From: Podospora pseudocomata
Lineage: Eukaryota; Ascomycota; Sordariomycetes; Sordariales; Podosporaceae
Reading direction: 5' to 3'
Length of the DNA: 64,000 nt
Assembly (NCBI RefSeq): GCF_035222375.1
Contig: NC_085890.1
Coordinates: 1,302,001 to 1,366,000 of the forward strand
The notes under the pieces were generated by a model. It saw only the letters and a list, made by a program, of their open reading frames with translations. It made no database searches and had not been told where the DNA came from. This document shows positions 56,201 to 64,000 of the stretch, piece after piece; the first letter of the stretch is position 1; each line of letters begins with the position of its first letter. Made by a program: the position numbers and the translations under genes.

Positions 56201-56750
56201 TCCACCAACGTCGTTAACCCTACTTCTTCGATCTTGCCGCCTGTGTCGATGGAGTACACCATTACTTCTTGGGCTCCTTGCGGTGGTGCCGTGGAGGGTG
56301 CTTGTCCCGCACTCTGCTCCATGAGTGCTCCTGATCTCCCATCGTTGGCTGGATACTTCCAAGGTTCTCTTGGTCGTAGGTGGCCACCATCCCTCCAATC
56401 GATGTCTGGGTTGTAGTCTTCATATCCTTCGAGGGTCCCATATCCACAATGTCGAATATAACTGAAGTCGTTTTTCCTTCGACTGTGATGTCCAGAGGTA
56501 GTGTTTCTCTGTAGACTTTTTGCGTCGGAAATGGTCCTTGTATAACGATCCATTCCTTCTTTTTCTTCCATGGTATTTTGGCTTGGTGCACGAACTGTGG
56601 CGAAATTAAGTTCGTCTCCGCACCTCCGTCTACCAATGCCACCGCCTGGATATCCTTCCAGTGCGCTGTGACCCAGAGGCGTTTGTCTTTCTTGCCTCCT
56701 CTCTGTGCGGCAGCGACCTCGCTAATAAGTATCGGGTCGTTGTCCCACAC
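53062..56750 (-). CDS. pol: Chromovirus pol region: protease, RT, RNase H, integrase, chromodomain
   Basis: The aspartic protease motif is ALVDGGAETNLIS. The reverse transcriptase contains LRMCVDYRQLN, FEYLVMPFGLTNAP and the YLDD box. RNase H begins FEAEADASDYAIGGQLGQ. The integrase has the zinc-binding HHCC region (CHTCERTRVARHKP) and catalytic D,D(35)E region (MDFITKLP, FITDRDTKFVSKFW, SPAYHPQTDGQTERLNQ). A C-terminal chromodomain (YDVEEVLDSRINNGQLEYLV, SWEPVTNL) marks it as a chromovirus, which in this family guides insertion to marked chromatin. All domains are recognisable. It is treated here as a fossil part. Confidence 0.93.
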
Positions 56751-56794
56751 CTTCGCCTTTCGCCGATGCTTCCGAAAATGCCGTTCGTGGTCCG

Positions 56795-58852
56795 TTAGAG
56801 GTTGCCGGCCCCCGCGAAGGGCCGCGAGTCGTTTCCCAAGCGGTTATGTCGTTCAAGAGCGTCCTCCTGCTCCGGGTTGTCCAGCAACACGAAGTCTTTC
56901 AACCATCTCCGCCTGGCTTCCTCCCATCTTTCGTCTCTTACTTTCCTAGCATTTTGTCGAGCATGCCATTGGTAGTACTTCCGCTGCTTGGCCGATACCC
57001 TAGGCTCGGTGGCCTGGTGGTATCGCCTAACCTTCTGTCGCAAATGTAGCGCGCAGTCTGGGCTTGAGCACCACCATAGTGCCATCCCTAGCCCCAAGAC
57101 TTCGTTATCCAGCGTGTACCTCTCGTCTGTATACCCGAGGCAGCATCCTGCCTCTCTCGGCGTAAACTGGATTACCTGGAATCCATTCCCCAGTTGAACT
57201 GCGTTCCCTGCCTTCCACAACAGGTAGTCGTCCAACTCTTCATTGGCTTTTTCCCACCTTGCCATCATCTTCCTGACTGACTGTGGCTTGCCTTCCTTGC
57301 CCACCTTGCGTACCGGCCAGTGGCCGTGTAGCGACTTGCTCTGGTGGTGCTCCACACATCCGTGTGTAATGCACTGGAACCAAGGTGCTCTCCTGTGCTT
57401 CGGATGCGTGGGATGAAGTTGTGCCGCGTCTCCTTCACAGGGTATATACCTCGTGAGTGTGGGTGTGTCTCCTGGCAACTTCGCGATCCCAATGCTGGCG
57501 ACCTTCTTATCCTTCCAGTATTCTTCCCAGCTCTTATACTCGAGCTTCTCAGGCCATGCTTGCATGACGGCGATCCTGTGCTTGCCGTATTGCTTCCCTG
57601 GCATCGTCCACCGGGTAGGTCCTTCCTCTTGCGTAGGGTTGTCGTCCTTGGTGACCTCCGTGGCGATTTCCGCAGTGACTCGTGCCACTTGCTCCTGCAA
57701 TGCCTGTATCTGAAGATCTCCTTCTTCGTGCTCCGCCTTCAGCCTTTCCACTGCTTCCCGCAGCTCCTGGAACTCTGCTTCCTCTTGTTTGGCGTGCCAG
57801 TAAGAGTCTTCCTCGAAGCCTACCGCTTCGTCTTGCTGGTACCCGATGGCTGCGACCTCCACAACCCTCGGTTCCTTCGATGTGGTGGCTGCCGCGATTT
57901 CCTTTTCCCACCCGAGTTGCTTGGGTGCCCTGCAGTCTTTCTTGAAGTGTCCTGCCTTGCCGCAGTTGAAACACTTGAGGTTGTCTCTGCCCTGGCCCCG
58001 GCCTTGCGGCTTTTGTCGCTGGATAGCATCGACCTCCATGGGTCCTGCGTGAGTAGTCCCTGAGACGTGAGTCCCATAAGGCCGTCTCTTTCTCTTTTCG
58101 TTAGGGCGGTAAAGTCCTTGCACGCGTGTGCCCTTGCGCTCCCTGCGGCGCTGGTATTGTCGATCGTCCATGCGGACCGCCATTGCGATATATTCGTCGA
58201 TGGTCTCCGGCTGCTCCAGTCGATACAGCTCATCCTTAACTTCCTCCTTGAGCCCATTGTAGAACAACTGCATCAACCCTTCATCATTGATCACGCTGCG
58301 GAGTGCATCTGTCCTGAACACCGCAGCGTAGTCGGCAGCAGATCGAGTCTGCTTAAGGTTGGCCAGTCGTTCCTGGGCACGCCTGCCCTCGTCATACTCT
58401 CCAAACACCTCCGTGATCTTCTTCTCTAAACCTGCGTACGACTTAAAGCACTTCTTGGTGACATCCTCCCTCTCGTTATGCTCGTTGTCGAAATAGTCTC
58501 CCAAAATCGGTTCGAACCAGGTGAGTGCTTTGTCCTTGAGCCTGGACGCAGCGTACACAACCTTGGATTCCTCGTCCGGGAAACGAGAAGGGTAGTACCG
58601 AAAGTATGCCTTAAGCTGGATCAGAAATCCCCCCAGCTCTCCCTTTGCACCTCCGTAGCGATCGGGTGCCTCGAGCCTGGCACGCTCTCCCTCCTTGCGT
58701 AAGGTACCAATCTCCTGGTGGAGCATAGCGTTCTCCTGCGTAAGGGTGTCGTGGGAAAGGCGTGACTTATCCTCAAGCTCTTGGATACGAGCGAGAAGCT
58801 GGTCGATGGTGGGTTGGGTCGAGATCCCCTGAGTACTGACGTTTCCGGCCAT
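56795..58852 (-). CDS. gag: Chromovirus gag, 685 residues
   Basis: This is the capsid/nucleocapsid precursor. Residues 20-60 form a short coiled coil. The retrotransposon gag domain is at about 85-235 (FPDEESKVVYAASRLKDKAL, RTDALRSVINDEGLMQLFY). A CCHC zinc knuckle CFNCGKAGHFKKDC is at 294-307. The C-terminal 370 residues are an unusually long extension with a second helical, Glu-rich part and a Cys/His/Trp-rich part. It lies directly after a short leader next to the 5' LTR. Confidence 0.9.
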   Translation of the reverse strand: MAGNVSTQGISTQPTIDQLLARIQELEDKSRLSHDTLTQENAMLHQEIGTLRKEGERARLEAPDRYGGAKGELGGFLIQLKAYFRYYPSRFPDEESKVVYAASRLKDKALTWFEPILGDYFDNEHNEREDVTKKCFKSYAGLEKKITEVFGEYDEGRRAQERLANLKQTRSAADYAAVFRTDALRSVINDEGLMQLFYNGLKEEVKDELYRLEQPETIDEYIAMAVRMDDRQYQRRRERKGTRVQGLYRPNEKRKRRPYGTHVSGTTHAGPMEVDAIQRQKPQGRGQGRDNLKCFNCGKAGHFKKDCRAPKQLGWEKEIAAATTSKEPRVVEVAAIGYQQDEAVGFEEDSYWHAKQEEAEFQELREAVERLKAEHEEGDLQIQALQEQVARVTAEIATEVTKDDNPTQEEGPTRWTMPGKQYGKHRIAVMQAWPEKLEYKSWEEYWKDKKVASIGIAKLPGDTPTLTRYIPCEGDAAQLHPTHPKHRRAPWFQCITHGCVEHHQSKSLHGHWPVRKVGKEGKPQSVRKMMARWEKANEELDDYLLWKAGNAVQLGNGFQVIQFTPREAGCCLGYTDERYTLDNEVLGLGMALWWCSSPDCALHLRQKVRRYHQATEPRVSAKQRKYYQWHARQNARKVRDERWEEARRRWLKDFVLLDNPEQEDALERHNRLGNDSRPFAGAGNL

Positions 58853-58911
58853 GGCGTTAACTTGACACCTTCAACTTATCCGTGACAGAGTTGAAGTGAG
58901 TATGCAACGTA

Positions 58912-59303
58912 TGACGAACCCCTGTACAGAACCTCTGAAAGGGATACTGGTTGAAGGTAAATTCTGACAATTGGTTCGGTGCAGCTAAACAGTGCACAGC
59001 AAGATGTCTCAATGTAAACACAAGATACCGTGAATACAAGCGTGAATTGCATACTGCGGAACTATCTACGAGCTATCTAGTTCCTCCGTATATATAGACT
59101 TGTGATTCTCCCCGATCATGGTGATCATTCCGCTCTTTCCCAATGATCACAATGATCACTATGATCCTTCTCTGGTTCTTTATTGGTCGTACTTCCGTGA
59201 TCACTGCACTTCCCAGTCTTATTGCCCATGATCGCTGCGACCTTGTTCTGATTGGTTGGTGACCTTGCACTGCTCCACCGTTCCCGATGTTAAGGTTGTG
59301 ACA
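58912..59303 (-). repeat. 5' LTR of the chromovirus
   Basis: About 392 bases, TGTCAC...TCGTCA on the minus strand. About 200 bases align readily with the other LTR (ending with the shared TATATATA box); the U3 part hardly does, and instead carries several GATCAT/TGATCA words. It ends 56 bases beyond the stop codon of the HET-domain gene. Confidence 0.85.
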
Positions 59304-59359
59304 ACTAGGGACCAGGAAAAAGTCGTCATCTTGACATACCTGTGCTGCTATTACGTTTC

Positions 59360-61486
59360 TTAAACAATATCCACGACCCTCATCGCCGCATGCCTCATCA
59401 TCTCCCCGGGCGCCTGCTCCTCCTGGTCAAACGAAGGTCGATTTGCAAAGTTGACGATCCCCACACGGCGGTACGCATCATGGAGGGGTGACCATTTGAG
59501 AACCAGCCATGGGAATCGGTAATTGTAGTATTGATCCGGGTGCTCTGGGTCGTCCCATGGAGAGTCAGGGTTGACGTTTACGTTGTCCTTGAACCCCTTT
59601 TTGGTGATGTAGATTTCTAGGCAGGAGACTTCGTCTGAGGCAGCTAAGGAGTCGGCTGACTGAGGGGCGTTGTGCCATTGGGGGATGTCGGGCGTTATGA
59701 GATATTGTTTGTTGCAGAGGGAGATGTATGCTTTGAGGGGGCTGCTGGGGTTCTGTTCTACGGGAGGGCCGAGGACGATTTTTGCTTCGACGCAGGGGCC
59801 GGAGAGGGTCAGCCGGGCATATGAGACTGGGCCGGTGGGATCGGGGCTGGAGAGCTCGGCTTTGTAGTTTAGGGCTGTGAGACGGGTGCTGATGCGGGGA
59901 GGGTTCATGACGTCGTCGAATACGCAGGGTTGGTTGATGGAACACCAGGACCAGGAAGGAGAACCAGGGATTCGGGCCGCTTCCTTGACGCGTAATGCCT
60001 TGGGGTTGGCATCGCGAGTCCAGGCTAGTTGGTGGTGGATTTCCGAAGACCAGATGCCCGCGTAGTAATTCCCTATGTTGAGAGGCTGGAATTTCTGAGC
60101 GATACCAGAAAGAGCAATGAGACGGTCGGTATATTTTGTGAAGACTCTCTGGGAGTAGCTCTGCACGAGGCTGAGCCACAGATCGATGATAGGGAAACAA
60201 GAGGAGTTGTTTTTGTTGAACTGTGTAGGATCGGAGAGGTGTCCCATTTGACGCTTGTAGCTAACGATGGCGTTGCCTCCGTGGTGACGATGAAGGCTTG
60301 TCGGGTTACACTCGCATGTGATCGTATTCCGGCACTCCCAGATCAACTCATCATAGGCGCAATAGAGGATTCGTTGCGAGAGAAGACGCTCTTGATAGAT
60401 CCAACCCCGTGTCATAGCGGGATAGTTGTCCATTTCAATCTCGGTGTCGACGGAGTAGGAGAAAAGCTTGCTGTGGGTATCAAAACAGGGACGACGAGCG
60501 TAGTAGGTATGCTGCGGCTTCGCCGAGTGCAGTTCGTGAACGGGATTATTTCGGGCTAGGAAGCAACCGGTAGCAACATCGGGGGCAGACGTGGCAGAGA
60601 GCGTGAACAAGGCGTTCTCGTAGACGTTTTTCATCTGAGCTGCCTCCTTCTCCCAATCTAAACCATCGTCCTGGATGATGCAGAGGGCATCAATCCATAT
60701 ATACGATAGGCCCAGGTGTTGTACAAATTCGATCGCCTCGTGCAGGGTCTTGGGTATATCTTCCCACGGAATACCCTCAAGCCTGTTTGGCAATGTCGCT
60801 TTGGTCGTTGTAAGGGACTGGGCCAACCCCCAACAATAACTCAAAGCAACGTAGTCAGTGTCTTTCATATCCTCCGTGGTCTCAACTAACCGCGGCAGAC
60901 CATCCCCAGTACCAACATCCACAACCCTCGTAGGAATGAATCCCCTCCTCCCCATCCTACACTCATCATGAGAATCAACACACTCCCTCAATCGTCTTTT
61001 CGCAATCTCCGCCGCCTTCCTCGGGTTAATATCAGCCTCTATAAACGTCGCCCTACCCAGACAACTCTCCGATTCTATTATCTCACAATGTCAGCCTCCC
61101 ACCACCTTACGCACCATTCAAGGAATCTTCTCACCAGTATCAGAGAATACTTCAATAAACCTCAAATATTCGTCATCAGCGAGATTGTACTCGAGCTTGA
61201 GCGACGTCCCAACCCGGCCATCAACAGTAAACATATCATCCTCCAACCTTGGGTCCTTTCCTTCAAAACATTCCAATGCTTCAATCATGACCTTACAATT
61301 GACGCACGTCTTGGCCGATTCGTAAACATCACTTAACCAGACAGCCAGGGAAAGCGTTATTTTCCCCTGTTTCTGGACATCGACCCATTTGCCGTTGGGC
61401 AGGGGAATCTGTCTGTTGGGCATTAAATCGCAACAAATGCGGCATTTTGGCCCATCGTAAACCGGTAATGAGTCTGAGGCCGACAT
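59360..61486 (-). CDS. HET-domain protein (heterokaryon incompatibility type), 688 residues
   Basis: The start at 61486 (MSASDSLPVYDGPKCRICCD) is chosen. Exon 1 is 61135-61486 and exon 2 is 59360-61074; the 60-nt intron has a GTGAGA donor and a GATAATAG acceptor (phase 1). The N-terminal 110 residues have Cys pairs (CRICC, CVNC), a common prelude in these proteins. The HET domain begins at about 190 (YVALSYCWG, LHEAIEFVQHLGLSYIWIDA, LCIIQDD, EKEAAQMKNVYENALFTLSA) and ends near 370 (RGWIYQERLLSQRILYC). The C-terminal 300 residues have no named domain. HET proteins trigger cell death after fusion of unlike strains. Most genomes have many copies, so partner and specificity are unknown. The 5' LTR of the chromovirus begins just past its stop codon. 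Confidence 0.92.
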
Positions 61487-61955
61487 GATCGTTTTTTCTT
61501 TTCAGTGTTTGCTCATGGCGAGTGGTGTTTTGAAAGGCCAAGTTCGATGAGTGAAAACGAACCATCCTGGAAGGTGAGAGAGAGATATGGCACGGCAGCT
61601 TGAGCGCCAGTTGACACCAAGTGCCAAGCAGCGAACCAACATAATTGGTGTTCATACAAGTGCGTCGGCAACTTCAGTGCCATTTGTATGTCAGGTTACT
61701 CAATATTGATATAAACAGCTACATTACATATATAAATCATCGTGCCTCATCCCCTTACCCATCTCCTTCATCCCTATATGTTTCCTCATCTCTGTCCCCA
61801 GATCACCCCCATGTTCATTACACAAACACCATCATCATACAGCCCTCCTTTTCGCTTCCCCCTTCCCCCAATGATGACGGTAGAAGTCGAAAACTAAACC
61901 CTCGCCGGCCTTGATTGCAACAAGCTCAGGCTCCTCGTCCTAAACCCTCTCCCCC
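61487..61955. other. Intergenic, 470 bp
   Basis: No gene is seen. It holds the promoter of the HET gene and the 3' UTR of the Furry/PAG1-type gene. Confidence 0.6.
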
Positions 61956-64000
61956 CTACAACAACTCCCTATTCCCAAACCCCTGCCCCCCAAAACTACC
62001 CATCTGCAACCTCTGCTGCAACACCATCCCCTGCTCCCTCGCCCCCTCAAATCCCTCTCCCCCCATTGCAGACGGCGCTCGTGACTGCTGTTGAGATCTT
62101 GGTGACACCCCCTGCACACTAGGCAACCTCTCCCTTGCCCCTCCAGTCCCCACCCCCCTCAACCTTCCTCTCAAGCCCCCCTTCCTAATCATGCTCTCCA
62201 AGAAAAACGGACTACTATTCCCATTCCCTCCATCCGTAGTTGGGCGTTCATCATCCCCATCAGAAAAGACATCCTCCACAAAATTCTGCTGCTGGGGTGT
62301 ATCATGCTCGTCATCCGAGGCAAAATCCAGCTGATGGTGATACGGTGCCGAAGGGGAAGTTACCGAACGAGCGTGAAGACCAGGACGGAGGATAGCGCTT
62401 GGAGGGGTGATGTTTGCGGGACCTGGGCCGCCTCCAGTGCCGGTCATAGTTACCGAGAACGCCCCCGGCGTCATCGTGTTGGCTGCTACTAGACCGTTTG
62501 TTGGTAAAACAAAAGAGGGGCGATCGGCAAAGCCGTTTTGGAAGGACATGCTACTTGTGTTTGAGGAAGCCTGGTGCAGAATAGGGAGGATTTGCTCGTC
62601 GTAGAGTTGAGCGTCGGATTCGAAGGCGTCAGGAGAGAATTCTGTCACTGTCCTGGAGGAACGGCCATCGGACGGTGGGCTGGTGGAGAGGTCGTCGAAG
62701 AAGTCGTCTAGACTGTCAAGTTTGGAGACGAGGTCGCCCATGGGGGGGTTATCCCTTATGTCGTCTGACATCATGGTGTCCGCCCTGTCCGAGGTGGAGA
62801 AATAGCCATAGGGGAACTCATCGTTGTGGAATTCAACCTCGGGCGTTGGGGTTGGCTCGGCGGCTATGCCTTCGATCGACTGGCACATGTAGAATGCGGC
62901 GTGGATGTTGGCGCGGGTAGAGTCAGTCTTTTTGGCTGGCATGGGAACCGCCCAACCGGAAGTTTCTGGGATGCCAAAGAGACTTTGAGTGCGCTCGTAT
63001 TCTTTTCGGACGGCCTTGGAGGTGGGTCGGGTCATGCTCATGCGGAGGTGCTGCTTGTCCATGGTGGAACCGGACATGGTCATGATGTTATCAAGAACCT
63101 CGAGGGCTTCCATGCAGTACTCTGTTTGCAACAGTCGTAGCAAGGGTGAAATCATATCTGAGCCATGGCTCGCGATTTCCGGCTTCCTCATGTCGACTTC
63201 GGGGATGATTACCCTGAGAATCCTCATCGTCTTGATCTTGACCCAGGCAGTCGCGTTGGTCAGGAAGCCCATCAGCATGGCAATCATGTGAAAGTCAAGT
63301 GCTGGCAGAAAGTAGTCTTGAAGAGCCGCCAGCATCTGCGAGACAAAATCTTCCCCAGAGGAGTACATGTTCGCCAGGTACTTGTCAAGAACCAGCGCAA
63401 TACTCCTCAAGTCTCGCTCATACGCCACACTCATCAGCGAGTTCGCCGTCTGAACCACCTCTTCCTCCAATATCTTCTGATCAATAACATTCAGAAGCCT
63501 TGGCAAGTTGGCAATGATGGTAAAGAACAGACGAGTATCGTCTCCAATCAGGGCATCGCTCGGCAACTGCACAAGTCTTTCCAGCGTCCGCAATGTCGAG
63601 TCAAGACACGTCGACGACCGCAACCCCTTGTAAAGAAGTGGCTGCAAACCCTCAAAAGGCCCATCCCACTTGGAAGGCTGTCCATCATAGAGAAGCCTTC
63701 GCACATTGGCAGACCCAAAGTCCAGTTTGTCCAAGAACTCATTCAGTATCTCCGCCGCTTCCAGAAACTCGCACTCATTGATTGACTCCAGACAGGCACA
63801 TGTCGTCCAGAAGAGTTGTGGAAGAGCCAACAGCTTCTCTGCATCAAGCTTGACGATCAGGGTCTTAAAGGTAGTGAGTATCTCCATCGAAAACGACTGA
63901 ATCTCCATATCCTCGTCCGCAATAGTGTTCGACAAGCGAGCGAGCATGTCCCCAAGCATATGCTGATCCAACGAAGTGAGAATACACCTGAAAATCTGAA
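61956..64000 (-). CDS. Furry/PAG1/Tao3-type cell-morphogenesis protein, C-terminal part (runs off the right edge)
   Basis: The frame is open without a start to the window end, so only about the last 680 residues are seen; family members are usually over 2000 residues. The helical-repeat part (LFWTTCACLESINECEFLEA, RTLERLVQLPSDALIG, LPALDFHMIAMLMGFLTNAT, LLRLLQTEYCMEALEVLDNI, VRKEYERTQSLFGIPETSGW) is typical of the conserved C-terminal region of fungal PAG1/Mor2. The final 300 residues are Ser/Pro/Gly/Asp-rich and disordered. The family acts as a scaffold for NDR kinases (Cbk1/Orb6, RAM/MOR network) in polarity and septation. No intron is seen in this part. The C-terminal placement is from family memory and fairly sure. 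Confidence 0.85.
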   Translation of the reverse strand, partial: QIFRCILTSLDQHMLGDMLARLSNTIADEDMEIQSFSMEILTTFKTLIVKLDAEKLLALPQLFWTTCACLESINECEFLEAAEILNEFLDKLDFGSANVRRLLYDGQPSKWDGPFEGLQPLLYKGLRSSTCLDSTLRTLERLVQLPSDALIGDDTRLFFTIIANLPRLLNVIDQKILEEEVVQTANSLMSVAYERDLRSIALVLDKYLANMYSSGEDFVSQMLAALQDYFLPALDFHMIAMLMGFLTNATAWVKIKTMRILRVIIPEVDMRKPEIASHGSDMISPLLRLLQTEYCMEALEVLDNIMTMSGSTMDKQHLRMSMTRPTSKAVRKEYERTQSLFGIPETSGWAVPMPAKKTDSTRANIHAAFYMCQSIEGIAAEPTPTPEVEFHNDEFPYGYFSTSDRADTMMSDDIRDNPPMGDLVSKLDSLDDFFDDLSTSPPSDGRSSRTVTEFSPDAFESDAQLYDEQILPILHQASSNTSSMSFQNGFADRPSFVLPTNGLVAANTMTPGAFSVTMTGTGGGPGPANITPPSAILRPGLHARSVTSPSAPYHHQLDFASDDEHDTPQQQNFVEDVFSDGDDERPTTDGGNGNSSPFFLESMIRKGGLRGRLRGVGTGGARERLPSVQGVSPRSQQQSRAPSAMGGEGFEGAREQGMVLQQRLQMGSFGGQGFGNRELL

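Larger units (their letters stand above)
52076..59303 (-). mobile_element. Ty3/gypsy chromovirus (LTR retrotransposon), nearly whole
   Basis: A 7.2 kb element is read on the minus strand. The 5' LTR is 58912-59303 and the 3' LTR is 52076-52480; both are TG...CA bounded. Gag lies at 56795-58852 and the protease, reverse transcriptase, RNase H, integrase and chromodomain at 53062-56750, the order of Ty3/gypsy chromoviruses. A purine-rich tract (GGAGGGGGG) touches the 3' LTR. The coding part looks close to whole, with perhaps one or two breaks. The LTRs are similar in their TATA-proximal and inner halves but very different in U3, and no matching target-site duplication is seen. The copy may therefore be a recombinant or fairly old. 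An extra ORF on the opposite strand lies between pol and the 3' LTR. Confidence 0.93.

Noticed and set aside
57344-58063. 239-codon plus-strand frame opposite gag
   Set aside because: Unlike the ORF at 52590 it has no motif, no coiled coil and lies wholly under gag, so it is read as a shadow.
1-64000. CRISPR arrays, bacterial operons, riboswitches
   Set aside because: The window is eukaryotic (spliced fungal genes, Pol III 5S genes). No regularly spaced direct repeats with unique spacers were seen.

Overview
The window is filamentous-ascomycete DNA, most likely from a Sordariomycete of the Sordariales type (Podospora, Chaetomium, Neurospora relatives). The evidence is short introns (about 45-120 bases) with GTATGT/GTAAGT-like donors and CTAAC branch sites, dispersed single 5S rRNA genes of the Neurospora type, a HET-domain gene, a FlbA-type RGS protein and fungal-specific families. 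I support about 17 host protein genes (one running off the right edge), three copies of a small secreted-protein family with damaged or doubtful frames, two 5S rRNA genes and one 7.2 kb Ty3/gypsy chromovirus.

Layout. 0-5.3 kb: a decayed secreted-protein copy (-), a 5S gene (+), a 101-residue hydrophilic protein (-), and a tail-anchored Arg/Asp/Tyr-rich protein (-). 5.3-12.5 kb: a 7 kb block without a supportable gene, rich in homopolymer runs, ending at the RGS gene (flbA/rgs-1 orthologue, +). 16-22.3 kb: a small GPI-type surface protein (+), a DUF7053-type protein (-) and ORC4 with a PHD finger (-). 22.3-27 kb: a 16-bp-period degenerate repeat, two more secreted-protein copies (+) and a second 5S gene (-). 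27.4-37 kb: FAD monooxygenase (-), CSC1/OSCA-type stress-gated channel (+) and a membrane-bound NTF2-like protein with 11-residue repeats (-). 37.6-50.3 kb: a compact housekeeping block: single-pass membrane protein (-), hamartin TSC1 (-), DJ-1/PfpI protein (+), mitoribosomal uL23m (+), MT-A70 (METTL4-like) methyltransferase (-), LEU5-type mitochondrial carrier (+) and a hot-dog thioesterase (+). 50.3-52 kb: AT-rich, gene-poor DNA. 52.1-59.3 kb: the chromovirus, on the minus strand, carrying an extra ORF on the opposite strand. 59.4-64 kb: a HET-domain protein (-) and the C-terminal part of a Furry/PAG1/Tao3-type morphogenesis protein (-).

How the genes relate. Nothing here looks like a metabolic cluster. 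TSC1 (TORC1 control), FlbA (G-protein control of growth versus sporulation), the CSC1 channel (osmotic stress) and Furry (polarity) are all growth-control genes, but their linkage is probably accidental.

The most unusual object is the open reading frame at 52590-53294. It lies inside the chromovirus but is read from the opposite strand. It has a six-cysteine pattern with the spacing of a fungal Zn(II)2Cys6 cluster, followed by a long coiled coil, and it overlaps the antisense of the pol C-terminus. The adjoining LTRs carry different arrays of ATCATG/TGATCA palindromes next to their TATA box. Also notable are the two 5S genes, which differ by a compensatory base pair, and the three secreted-protein copies, each with a damaged or doubtful frame.
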